From Acidimicrobiales bacterium (GTDB taxonomy: Bacteria > Actinomycetota > Acidimicrobiia > Acidimicrobiales > CAIXPF01), in NCBI GenBank assembly GCA_020846295.1, contig JADLEF010000025.1, positions 1 through 33,765 on the forward strand: a DNA stretch of 33,765 nt, written 5' to 3'. Within the stretch, counting starts at the first letter, position 1. Every line of letters starts with the position of its first letter. Of the stretch, positions 7,831 to 15,307 are shown piece after piece. The notes beneath the pieces are model-generated. The model ran no database searches. It was not told the origin of the DNA and saw only the letters and a list, made by a program, of their open reading frames with translations. A program made the translations under genes and the position numbers.

Positions 7831-8579
7831 TCCGTGACTGCGGCCTGTCGGGCCCGAGCAACTTCCGCGACCTCGGTGGCTACGCCGCCGCCGACGGCCG
7901 CACCGTGCGCTGGCGGCGCATCTTCCGTTCCGACGCGTTGCGCCTCACCGATGCGGATGTGGCGATCCTGCGCGACGAGGTCGGCCTGCGCCTCGTCATC
8001 GACCTGCGCACCGCCTTCGAGTACGGCCGGCGCGAGGGCGGTGGCAACGAGAACTACGTGCAGCGCAACGCCGCCGTCGGCGCCCACCGTGTGCACCTAC
8101 CGATGGTCGACGAGACCCGCATCAAGCGCCAGGCATCGGACGAGCGGCCGATCGCGGCGCGCAGCTACCTCAAGATGTTCGAGCGCGGCGGACCCGCCCT
8201 CACCGAAGCGTTCGCCTACATCGCCGACCCTGCCCACCACCCGCTGGTGTTCCACTGCGCGGCCGGCAAGGACCGCACGGGCATCCTGGCCGCCATGCTG
8301 CTCGGTGTGCTGGGGGTGGACGACGAGACCATCGTGGCGGACTACGCCCTGTCGCAGGCCAACATGGCGAAGGCGCTGGAGAAGATCCGGGCCCGGCCCG
8401 ACGCCGAGCGGATCCTGGCCAGCCGCCCGCCCGCCACGTTCGAGGCTCCGGTCGAGGCGCTCATCGGCTTCGTCGACGCGGTGCGCGGCACCTACGGCAC
8501 CTGGGAGGCTGCCGCCACCGTGGTCGGGCTCGACCTCGATGGCGTCGAACGTCTGCGGGACCTCCTCCTCACCACCTGA
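7827..8579 (+). CDS. PtpB-like protein tyrosine/lipid phosphatase
   Basis: ATG 7827 overlaps the amidohydrolase stop (ATGA), giving 250 aa. The frame stays open far upstream inside the previous gene, but the family N-terminus SNFRDLGGY begins 11 residues after this ATG, which fixes the start. The P-loop HCAAGKDRTG (Cys144, Lys148, Arg150) is the triple-specificity signature of mycobacterial PtpB-like enzymes, which remove phosphate from Tyr, Ser/Thr or phosphoinositides. RIFRSDALRLTDADVAIL and the AMLLGVLGVDDETIVADY helix are also typical. No secretion signal is seen. Its pairing with an amidohydrolase is not explained; it may act on a small phosphorylated molecule rather than a protein. Confidence 0.9.
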   Translation: MIRDCGLSGPSNFRDLGGYAAADGRTVRWRRIFRSDALRLTDADVAILRDEVGLRLVIDLRTAFEYGRREGGGNENYVQRNAAVGAHRVHLPMVDETRIKRQASDERPIAARSYLKMFERGGPALTEAFAYIADPAHHPLVFHCAAGKDRTGILAAMLLGVLGVDDETIVADYALSQANMAKALEKIRARPDAERILASRPPATFEAPVEALIGFVDAVRGTYGTWEAAATVVGLDLDGVERLRDLLLTT

Positions 8580-8588
8580 TCACCGAGC

Positions 8589-8609
8589 CGCCGGGCGCGC
8601 CACCCGGCG
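8589..8609. terminator. Short hairpin between convergent genes
   Basis: CGCCGGG (8589... reading to 8595) and CCCGGCG (8603-8609) form a 7-bp GC stem with a 7-nt loop. It fills the 31-bp gap between the phosphatase stop and the epimerase stop on the other strand. No T-tract follows on either side. Confidence 0.4.
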
Positions 8610-8610
8610 C

Positions 8611-9573
8611 TCAGCCGTACCGCTCGGGATGGTCGCGCAGTTCGGCGAGGAAGTCCTCGATCATGGCCTCGTGGTCGAAGCGCGGTGACCAGCCCCACTC
8701 GGCGCGGGCGCACGAGTCGTCGAGCTCGTGGAAGGTCGGGAAGAACGCCATGATGGCCGGGTCGGGCTCGAAGTCGATCCTGGCTCCGGGAACGCGCGCC
8801 CGCACCGCGTCGGCCAACCGTCCGGCGCTCGGCGTGGGTTGTACGCCGCCGAGGTTGTAGTTGATGGTCTCGATCGCCGTGAGCGGCGCGTCGGCCAGCT
8901 GCACCATCGCCGCGCCCGCCTCCTTGAAGTAGACGAGCGTGATCCGCGTGTCCGGGTCGGTCCAGACGGTGAACGGCTCGCCGAGCGCAGGCTTCTCGAT
9001 CACCCAGCACGTCCACTGGGCCAGGCTCCACGTCGTGACCCCGGGCCCCACGATGCCGGGGTAGCGGATGCCGCGGAAGTCGAGCCCGTACTTCTTGCGG
9101 TAGTACCGCCCGAGCTGCTCGCCGAACACCTTGGTCACGCCGTAGATCACATCGGGCCGCTGCAGGGTGCGGTCGGTGCGGGGGCCCTCCGGCGTGTCCG
9201 AACCGACGAAGGTGCCGATGCTGCTGGCGAACAAGAACTGCTCGACCTCGTTGACGCGGGCCGCCTCGAGCAGCGCGTGGGTGCAGTAGGCGTTGGTGCG
9301 GATGCACGCCTGCGGGTCCTGCTCGGACGGCCCCGACAGCATCGCGCCCAGGTGATACACGGCCCGGGGCCGTACCTCGGCCACCAACGCATCGATCTGT
9401 GCAGGGTCGGCGAGATCGAGCGTGTGCAGCGTGACCTGATCGGTCACACCGTGCAGGCGTTGCACGTTGCCGCTGTGGGACGTGACGTGAACCGGTTCGT
9501 CGCCGCGTTCGACGAGGAGGCGCACCACCTCTGCGCCGATGAACCCTGCCCCGCCCGTCACCAACACCGTCAT
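8611..9573 (-). CDS. NAD-dependent epimerase/dehydratase (extended SDR)
   Basis: The 320-aa protein begins with VLVTGGAGFIG (Rossmann glycine motif, residues 7-13) and has the catalytic pair Tyr144 and Lys148 in YGVTK, with SSIG supplying the Ser region. RGIRYPGIVGPG resembles the SDR form of L-threonine dehydrogenase and the nucleotide-sugar epimerases; I cannot separate these by eye. No sugar-nucleotide gene lies nearby, so a small-molecule alcohol dehydrogenase role is equally possible. A good ribosome binding site, AAGGAG, lies 6 nt before the ATG on this strand. It follows the substrate-binding protein gene in the same direction, but a strong hairpin lies between them. Confidence 0.88.
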   Translation of the reverse strand: MTVLVTGGAGFIGAEVVRLLVERGDEPVHVTSHSGNVQRLHGVTDQVTLHTLDLADPAQIDALVAEVRPRAVYHLGAMLSGPSEQDPQACIRTNAYCTHALLEAARVNEVEQFLFASSIGTFVGSDTPEGPRTDRTLQRPDVIYGVTKVFGEQLGRYYRKKYGLDFRGIRYPGIVGPGVTTWSLAQWTCWVIEKPALGEPFTVWTDPDTRITLVYFKEAGAAMVQLADAPLTAIETINYNLGGVQPTPSAGRLADAVRARVPGARIDFEPDPAIMAFFPTFHELDDSCARAEWGWSPRFDHEAMIEDFLAELRDHPERYG

Positions 9574-9594
9574 TCGTTGCTCCTTGCTCGAGTG

Positions 9595-9627
9595 CCGGGT
9601 GGCCGCTGCACCTCAGCGACCACCCGG
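9595..9627 (-). terminator. Stem-loop terminator after the substrate-binding protein gene
   Basis: CCGGGTGG (9595-9602) pairs with CCACCCGG (9620-9627), and inside it CGCTG (9604-9608) pairs with CAGCG (9614-9618) around a CACCT loop, with one C-A mismatch between the two stems. It sits 20 bp past the stop of the minus-strand gene ending at 9647, so it most likely ends that transcript before the epimerase gene. Confidence 0.65.
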
Positions 9628-9646
9628 ACCGATCCTGGCGGCCGGC

Positions 9647-11269
9647 TCAGCCGCAGGAGTTCACGCTGGGATCCCAGGTGCAGTTGGGCGACTTGCCCGA
9701 CAGCTCGATGATGTTGCCCTGCACGACCCAGCTCTGCTTGGCCGAGTCGTACACCGACAGGTCCGAACCCTCGAGCGGGTAGCCGTCGGCGTTGCCGTTG
9801 AGGTTGATCTTGATGCCCGACAGGTGCACGGGGCTGGTGCCCTCGAAGGCCCGCAGGGCGGTGACGAAGTTGGTGCGCGTCAGCCCGCCGTCGAGCTCGC
9901 CGGCGATCTGCAGGACCTGGGTCCACATCCACGCCTGGTAGAAGCCGTTGCCGAAGTTGCTCGACAGCTTGGCGTCGAGCCCGTTGTCGGCAAGGAAGTC
10001 GACCGCCCACTTGGAGAAGGCGTCGCCCTGCTCGGCGGCGACGACGATGTCCTTCTGGCCGCCGCCGACGATGTACCAGCCGTTGGACTGCGAGCCGTCA
10101 CCGCCGACCTTGTCCTTGCCGACGTAGGCGGAGCTCTTGCACACCGAGGACATGAACTTGTACTTCAGGGTGGCGTCCATGCCGTTGTTGGCGACCTCGT
10201 TGATGATCTGGGTGCACTGCACGGCGCCGGTCATCGTGATGAAGATGTTCGGTTCCTTGGAGGCCAGCGTGGTCATGGCGTCGGTGATGGTCGGCGCGGT
10301 GATCGGCAGCTTCTCGGTCACCAGCTCGATCTTGTCCTTGTTGGGCGAGCTGGCGATGACCGAGCGCATGGCGCTCTCGTAGGCCGCGCCGAAGTCGCTC
10401 TCGGCCACCAGGGCGGCGATGCGCACCTTGCCGCCGTCAGCGGTGAACTCATCGATGTGCTGATCGATGAAGGCGCCCCAGATGACCGCCTCGGTCAGGT
10501 AGGACAGCAGCGAGCCGGTCGTCCACGGGTGCTGCTCGGGATCACCCCAGGCGGGGGAACCGCTGATCTCGAAGGGATGCGGGACGCAGGCGTCGTTGAT
10601 CTTGTCGTACACCTTCAACCCGGCCGGGGTCCCCAGCGTCTGCACGGCGAACACCTTGTCGCTGTCGAGCAGCTCGTCGACCAGCGGGATGGTCCTGGTC
10701 GCGTCGTAGCCGTCGTCCTTGACGATGTAGTTGATCTTGCGGGTCTTGCCGGTGGAGTCCTTGAAGGCCCCATTGTCGCCCAGGTAGGTGAACCAGGCCG
10801 CCGTCGTCTTGGAGATGTTGCCGAAGTCGGCCGCAGTGCCGGACAGCGCGGTGGGGTTGCCGATCTTGATCTCGGTGTCGGTCAGGCCCTGGGTGTCGCT
10901 CCAGCCGGCGGGACACGCCGTGAGGTCGATGGTGAAGCCCTCCGGCCCGACGACCTTCGTGCCGTCGGCGGTCTTGCCCCACTTGTTCTCCTTGATGCGC
11001 TCGACCACCTCGGCGCGCTCCTCGGCCCACAGCGCTTCCCACTCCTCGATCGAGGTGGGCTCCGGTGTGGCCTTCGGCTGCTCCGTCGTCCCGGTCGGCG
11101 CCTTCGTGGTCTCCGTGGGCGCCTCGGTGGTCGCCGGTGCTGCGCCGTCCGTGGTGGCGGTGGCCGCGTCGTCTCCTGCCGAGCCGTCATCACCCCCGCA
11201 GGCGGCCGCGATCAGCGCGACGGACAATGCCGCGCCCAGGGCTCCGACGCGTGTGCGGCCAGCACTCAT
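9647..11269 (-). CDS. Lipoprotein substrate-binding protein of a branched-chain-amino-acid-type ABC importer
   Basis: The 540-aa product has a lipoprotein signal: a basic start, a hydrophobic stretch, and lipobox IAAAC with the lipidated Cys24. A Thr/Glu/Pro-rich linker (residues 25-80) follows, then a two-lobe type I periplasmic binding fold (GLTDTEIKIGNPTALSG is the usual first strand). The size is typical of the HAAT/urea/branched-chain family, which binds amino acids, amides or aromatic acids outside the membrane. No permease or ATPase gene is in the window, so it is an orphan here. A GGGGGAGGAA ribosome binding site lies just upstream of the ATG. It is divergent from the ThDP enzyme gene across a 216-bp gap carrying repeats, so the two may be co-regulated. 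The ligand is unknown. Confidence 0.88.
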   Translation of the reverse strand: MSAGRTRVGALGAALSVALIAAACGGDDGSAGDDAATATTDGAAPATTEAPTETTKAPTGTTEQPKATPEPTSIEEWEALWAEERAEVVERIKENKWGKTADGTKVVGPEGFTIDLTACPAGWSDTQGLTDTEIKIGNPTALSGTAADFGNISKTTAAWFTYLGDNGAFKDSTGKTRKINYIVKDDGYDATRTIPLVDELLDSDKVFAVQTLGTPAGLKVYDKINDACVPHPFEISGSPAWGDPEQHPWTTGSLLSYLTEAVIWGAFIDQHIDEFTADGGKVRIAALVAESDFGAAYESAMRSVIASSPNKDKIELVTEKLPITAPTITDAMTTLASKEPNIFITMTGAVQCTQIINEVANNGMDATLKYKFMSSVCKSSAYVGKDKVGGDGSQSNGWYIVGGGQKDIVVAAEQGDAFSKWAVDFLADNGLDAKLSSNFGNGFYQAWMWTQVLQIAGELDGGLTRTNFVTALRAFEGTSPVHLSGIKINLNGNADGYPLEGSDLSVYDSAKQSWVVQGNIIELSGKSPNCTWDPSVNSCG

Positions 11270-11388
11270 GGTTCCTCCCCCTGTGCGACGCCCCCAGCCC
11301 GCACGACGAACTTCCTACCGAAGCGTGACGATTGTCACGTCTCCAGGGGTAACCTACCCCATGCCGACGTCGAGCGTCGATCGCGTCC

Positions 11389-11442
11389 GGCACGGTATCC
11401 ATACCGAACGGGATGGCACGGTACCAGAGGGGACGGCACGGT
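11389..11442. promoter_or_regulatory. Cluster of three GGCACGGT repeats with an internal inverted repeat
   Basis: GGCACGGT occurs at 11389-11396, 11415-11422 and 11435-11442. The first runs into a perfect inverted repeat CGGTAT-CC-ATACCG at 11393-11406. The segments starting TACCGAACGGGA and TACCAGAGGGGA are near-copies (16 of 20 bases). The cluster lies in the 216-bp gap between two divergent genes and just upstream of the ThDP enzyme promoter, the position expected for a regulator binding site. The regulator is not encoded nearby. Confidence 0.4.
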
Positions 11443-11471
11443 GCCCGAGCGTCGTGATCGATCCGTTTCGC

Positions 11472-11477
11472 TATCCT
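11472..11477 (+). promoter_or_regulatory. Candidate -10 hexamer TATCCT for the ThDP enzyme gene
   Basis: TATCCT fits TAnnnT and ends 8 nt before ATG 11486, so the transcript probably starts at or beside the start codon. No Shine-Dalgarno is present before this ATG, which agrees with a leaderless mRNA. Confidence 0.5.
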
Positions 11478-11485
11478 CGGCAGCC

Positions 11486-13105
11486 ATGACCGACAAGATG
11501 ACCGGCGGCGAAGCGATGGCTCGCCAGCTCGTCGAAGAGGGCGTCACCCACCTGTTCGGCATCCCCGGCGTGCAACTCGACTACGCCACCAACGGGCTGT
11601 CGAAGGTGACCGATCGGCTGCGCTTCGTGCCCACCCGCCACGAGCAGACCGCGACGTACGCAGCGGACGGCTATGCCCGCACCACCGGTCGGGTGGGCGT
11701 CGGTCTGGTCGTGCCGGGGCCCGGCGTGCTCAACGCGGGCGCCGGGCTCGTCACCTCGTGGTCGGTGTGCTCCAAGGTGCTGCTCATCGCCGGCCAGCTT
11801 CCCACCCGCGGCTTGGGCAAGGGGCTCGGCATGGTGCACGAGATCCCGGATCAGAGCGGCATCCTGCGCACGCTCTCGCGTGGTGCCGAGTTGGTCACCG
11901 ACCCCGATCGGGTGCCCGGCGCCATCCGGCACGCCATGGCCCGTCTGGCCGAGGGGCCGGGGCCGATGGTGGTGGAGCTTCCCCCCGACATCCTCTCCGG
12001 GTTGACCGCGGCCGAGCTCGAGGCGGTCACCCCCGCCGTCGCCGCGCCCGCCGGGGACCCGGCACTGCTCGACGATGCCGCCGCCCGGCTCGGCGCTGCC
12101 CGGCGACCGATGCTCGTCGCCGGTGGCGGCGTCGTGGCGGGGGAGGCGTACCAAGAACTGCTCGCGCTCGCCCGACGGTTGGGCGCTCCGGTCACCACCA
12201 CGGCCAACGGACGCGGCGCGGTCGACGACCGTGACCCGTTGGCCCTGCTCCCCGTCGCCGGACGCGACGTGATGGCAGACGCCGACGTGGTGCTGCTGGT
12301 CGGCAGCCGGGGGCTCACCCAGCGAGGGCGGGCCTTCACCGTCGCCGAGGGGGCGACGCTCATCCACCTGACGCTGGAGGAGAAGGACTTCGGTCCGCCG
12401 CGCTCGGCGGACGTGGCCATCGCCGCCGACGCCCGGGCCGGGCTGGCCGCCCTGTTCCAGCGGCTCGACGGTGCCGACCGTCCGTGCTGGGCGTCCACCG
12501 AGCAGCTCGCCGCCGCGCGGGCCCGGGAGCAGGCATCGCTCGCCCGCCTCGAGCCGCAGTGGTCGTACTGCCAGGCGCTGCGGCGCGCCATCCCCGACGA
12601 CGGCATCCTGGTCAACGAGCTGACCCAGGTCGGCTACGTGTCGATGGTCGGCTACCCGGTGCACCATCCCCGCAGCTACCTGTGGCCCGGCTTCCAGGGC
12701 ACGCTGGGCTACGGCTACCCGACCGCGATCGGGGCCAAGGTCGGCAACCCCGACCGCGCCGTGGTGTCCATCACCGGTGATGGTGGGTTCGGCTACGGCC
12801 TGGCCGAGCTGGCCACCGCGGTGCAGGAGCGGCTCGGCGTCGTGGTGGTGGTGTTCTCCGACGGCGCCTACGGCAACGTGCGGCGCATGCACCAGGCCCA
12901 GTTCGACGGGGTGTCGGTCGGCACGCAGCTGACCAACCCCGACTGGGTGGCGTTGGCTCGTTCGTTCGGCGCCGACGGCGAGCAGGTGAACGATGCGACG
13001 CAGCTGGAGGTGGCGCTGCGCCGGGCCATCGAGGCGGACCGCCCGGCCCTGATCGAGGTGCCGATGCCGCCCACGCCGGACCCGTGGGCGCTCATCCTGG
13101 GCTGA
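11486..13105 (+). CDS. Thiamine-diphosphate-dependent enzyme, acetolactate synthase-like fold
   Basis: From ATG 11486 the product is 539 aa. The frame is open for 2 kb upstream, but the family N-terminus GGEAMARQLVEEGV begins right after this ATG and the upstream part is a shadow of the minus-strand gene. The catalytic Glu53 lies in TRHEQTATYAADGYAR. The middle FAD/Rossmann-like domain is residues about 190-330, and the ThDP/Mg motif is GDGGFGYG (431-438) ending at SDGAYGN rather than the usual NNGxYG. Family members include acetolactate synthase, glyoxylate carboligase, benzoylformate decarboxylase and oxalyl-CoA decarboxylase. There is no small regulatory subunit gene, so biosynthetic acetolactate synthase is unlikely. 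It probably acts on a 2-oxo acid whose identity is unknown. Confidence 0.87.
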   Translation: MTDKMTGGEAMARQLVEEGVTHLFGIPGVQLDYATNGLSKVTDRLRFVPTRHEQTATYAADGYARTTGRVGVGLVVPGPGVLNAGAGLVTSWSVCSKVLLIAGQLPTRGLGKGLGMVHEIPDQSGILRTLSRGAELVTDPDRVPGAIRHAMARLAEGPGPMVVELPPDILSGLTAAELEAVTPAVAAPAGDPALLDDAAARLGAARRPMLVAGGGVVAGEAYQELLALARRLGAPVTTTANGRGAVDDRDPLALLPVAGRDVMADADVVLLVGSRGLTQRGRAFTVAEGATLIHLTLEEKDFGPPRSADVAIAADARAGLAALFQRLDGADRPCWASTEQLAAARAREQASLARLEPQWSYCQALRRAIPDDGILVNELTQVGYVSMVGYPVHHPRSYLWPGFQGTLGYGYPTAIGAKVGNPDRAVVSITGDGGFGYGLAELATAVQERLGVVVVVFSDGAYGNVRRMHQAQFDGVSVGTQLTNPDWVALARSFGADGEQVNDATQLEVALRRAIEADRPALIEVPMPPTPDPWALILG

Positions 13106-13125
13106 CTGCGCCGCCGAGGGCGAGA

Positions 13126-14433
13126 TCAGGCGCCGGCGATCGTCGCCTCCAACGCCCGGCGCAGGCGATGGGCAGCTCGCTCCTCCTTGAGCACGACGTC
13201 GGCCCACCGCAATACCGTACCGGATGGTATGTCGGCGGCGAGCTCGACCCCGTGGGCGAGCCCGATCGGCAGCCCCCCGAGCGCCACCGAGTCCGCCGCC
13301 GGCATCAACCGGCCGTACACGGTGAAGCCGCCCTCGCCGTCGAGCAGCTCGCCGGCGCGCAGGTCCCGCTTGGCCACCGCCACCACGTCGGCCTGCCAGG
13401 ACTGCGGGCGGCCGGTGGGCTCGCGGCGCAGCGCGGCGGACAGCACCGACAGGTTGAGCTCGAGGCCGATGAGGTGGAACGGCTTGTACATGGCCGCGTA
13501 GCGACCGGTGCTGTCGGTGCGCAGGCCGTACTGGGCGAAGCACGCCGCGGCGTAGGGGGTCGGTGCTTCCAGCACGACGTACACACCCCAGCGGAGGTCG
13601 CGGTGCACCGGGCGGAAGTCCGTCTCCAGGCAGGACACCACCTCGACCATTCCCTTGGCCTCGAGGATGCCGCCGTCGGCCCGGGGGCGCAGCACGTGCG
13701 GCAGGTCGTCCACGCCGCACGGCGGGAAGGCGAGCCCGCCGCTCGGGGCGGCCAGCCCGGTGGCGTTGGCGATGGCGCACATCTCGATGGCGGACTTGGT
13801 GCCGTCGAGAAAGCTGTTGAACATCTGGCTGTTCATGCCCGCCGCCGCGGCCTGCTCGGCGGTGATGCCGTAGTGGTCCCAGATCGTGTCCGGCGTCGAC
13901 CGGTGATAGCTGGGATGGTGCTTGGTCCCCTTGCCGGCGGCGACCACCTCGAAGCCGCAGGCGCGGGCCCAGTCCACCTGTTCGCACACCAGCGCCGGCT
14001 GGTCGCCGTAGGCCAGCGAGTACACCACCCCCGCCTCGGCGGCGGCCTCGGCCAGCAGCGGCCCGACCAGCGCGTCGGCCTCGACGTTGACCGCCACTAG
14101 GTGCTTGCCCGCCGCGAAACAGGCCAGCGCGTGTTCGACACCGACCACCGGGTTGCCGGTGGCCTCGACCACGACGTCGACGTCGGTGCGGGCGAGCAGC
14201 TCGTCCGCCGAGGTGGTGAAGGCGGTCTCCGCCACCTGGGCGTCGGACCAGCCCGTCTCCCGGCAGGCGCGCTGCGCTCGGGCGATGTCCAGATCGGCGA
14301 TGGCGGTGACGCGGACCGGTGAGTACGGCACCTGGGCCAGGAACATCGAGCCGAACTTGCCGGCGCCGATCAGCCCGACCCGGACAGGGCGGCCGGCGGC
14401 GGCGGCATCGACGGCGAGGCGATGCAGGTTCAT
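13126..14433 (-). CDS. Homoserine-dehydrogenase-like NAD(P) oxidoreductase with C-terminal SAF domain
   Basis: The start is ATG 14433, overlapping the TGA of the preceding dioxygenase gene by 4 bases; the product is 435 aa. The N-terminal Rossmann motif is GLIGAGKFGS (residues 20-29), followed by VVVEATGNP, typical of the predicted homoserine dehydrogenase group COG4091. The last 110 residues (from about DVVAVAKRDLRAGELL) form an SAF domain, as found in sialate synthase, antifreeze and altronate dehydratase proteins. I do not know a confirmed reaction for this exact architecture. Being second in an operon with an EctD-like dioxygenase suggests it oxidises or reduces the hydroxylated product, an inference only. 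A GTACC-GGAT-GGTAT motif lies within its 3' coding end. Confidence 0.85.
   Translation of the reverse strand: MNLHRLAVDAAAAGRPVRVGLIGAGKFGSMFLAQVPYSPVRVTAIADLDIARAQRACRETGWSDAQVAETAFTTSADELLARTDVDVVVEATGNPVVGVEHALACFAAGKHLVAVNVEADALVGPLLAEAAAEAGVVYSLAYGDQPALVCEQVDWARACGFEVVAAGKGTKHHPSYHRSTPDTIWDHYGITAEQAAAAGMNSQMFNSFLDGTKSAIEMCAIANATGLAAPSGGLAFPPCGVDDLPHVLRPRADGGILEAKGMVEVVSCLETDFRPVHRDLRWGVYVVLEAPTPYAAACFAQYGLRTDSTGRYAAMYKPFHLIGLELNLSVLSAALRREPTGRPQSWQADVVAVAKRDLRAGELLDGEGGFTVYGRLMPAADSVALGGLPIGLAHGVELAADIPSGTVLRWADVVLKEERAAHRLRRALEATIAGA
13217..13230. promoter_or_regulatory. GTACC-N4-GGTAT palindromic motif inside the SAF-domain gene
   Basis: GTACC (13217-13221), GGAT spacer, GGTAT (13226-13230). 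Same half-sites and spacing, and the same GGAT spacer, as the operator-like repeat before the Fe-ADH gene at 28003. It is inside codons near the 3' end of a gene, so regulation from here is doubtful; it is listed because of the match. Confidence 0.2.
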
Positions 14434-15215
14434 CGGGCCTCCGCCAACTCGCGCAGGCAGTCGTCGGCCAGGGACTCGATCGGCGTGAAGTCCCGGTGGG
14501 CGATCCACTCGGCCCGTTTGAAGCGGCGGATGTGGTTGTCGGTCCGGCACAGCGACAGGTACACGATGACCCGACCGAAGGGGCTGATGTTGGGTGGGCT
14601 GGCGTGCACGAGCAGACCGCTGAACATGATCACCGACCCGGCGGGCCCGGTGGGGGCGACGATCCCGCCCCGTTCGGCCAGGCGCGTGATGGTGGCGCGG
14701 TCCAGCGTCCACAGCGGGTAGGAGGTGGTGGCCAGGTCGTGGCCCGCCTCGAACACGCCCTCGCGGTGACTGCCCGGGATGAACAGCAGGGGCCCGTTCG
14801 CGGCGGTGACCTCGTCGAGGAACACGGCGATGTTCATCGCCAGGGGCTCGGGCATCTCGTCGTCGCGCTGCCAGGTGCCGTAGTCCTGGTGCCACTGCCA
14901 CACCTCGCCGTCGAAGGCGGCCTTGGCGTTGACCTTGTACTGGTGCATGTACAGCTTGCCGTCGAGCAGCTGCTCGACCGGTTCGATGAGCCGGGGGTGG
15001 GCGCCGAGACGGCGGAACGGCTCGGAGTAGGTGTGCGCCGCGAACGCGGTGCGGGGAGCGCCGGTGCTCTCCCGCCAGACCTCTTCGCGGTCCATGGCGT
15101 AGAGCCGGTCGGCCTCGTCGCGCAGCACCTTGGCCTCCTCGAGGGAGAACACCTCGGGCAGGAACAGGTAGCCGTCTCGCTGGAACTGGGTGATCTGATC
15201 GGCCGTCAGCTGCAT
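14430..15215 (-). CDS. Phytanoyl-CoA dioxygenase family protein, ectoine hydroxylase-like
   Basis: ATG 15215 gives 261 aa; a longer reading from 15263 would place its start upstream of the promoter hexamer at 15223. The Fe(II) ligands are His109 and Asp111 in WHQD and distal His204 in LLVHAS; Arg215 would hold 2-oxoglutarate. Residues 106-122 read WQWHQDYGTWQRDDEMP, very close to the signature of ectoine hydroxylase EctD (F-x-W-H-S-D-F-E-T-W-H-x-E-D-x-x-P). NGPLLFIPGSH is also shared with EctD. The protein is about 40 residues shorter than EctD and no ectABC genes are present, so the substrate may be another small amino acid-like molecule. It is first in a two-gene operon with the SAF-domain oxidoreductase. 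Confidence 0.88.
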   Translation of the reverse strand: MQLTADQITQFQRDGYLFLPEVFSLEEAKVLRDEADRLYAMDREEVWRESTGAPRTAFAAHTYSEPFRRLGAHPRLIEPVEQLLDGKLYMHQYKVNAKAAFDGEVWQWHQDYGTWQRDDEMPEPLAMNIAVFLDEVTAANGPLLFIPGSHREGVFEAGHDLATTSYPLWTLDRATITRLAERGGIVAPTGPAGSVIMFSGLLVHASPPNISPFGRVIVYLSLCRTDNHIRRFKRAEWIAHRDFTPIESLADDCLRELAEAR

Positions 15216-15222
15216 GCCGCGC

Positions 15223-15228
15223 ACACTA
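15223..15228 (-). promoter_or_regulatory. Candidate -10 hexamer TAGTGT for the EctD-like gene
   Basis: On the minus strand TAGTGT fits TAnnnT and ends 7 nt before ATG 15215, again implying a leaderless transcript. It is in the 92-bp gap shared with the divergent PhyH operon. On the plus strand, TACGCT at 15249-15254 could serve that operon, with a leader of about 45 nt. Confidence 0.45.
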
Positions 15229-15307
15229 CCGGTCCCCGCCGGGCCGATTACGCTGGCCGGCACCGGCTACCCGACCGCAGGGACCGTCGATCCGGGGGGA
15301 TTGCGTG

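Noticed and set aside
9539-11485. Plus-strand extension of the ThDP enzyme frame
   Set aside because: It is antisense to the substrate-binding protein gene, and the family N-terminus begins at 11486.
13987-14901. N-terminal extension of the SAF-domain gene upstream of 14433
   Set aside because: It would overlap the EctD-like gene by about 470 bases; the Rossmann start and the ATGA overlap support 14433.
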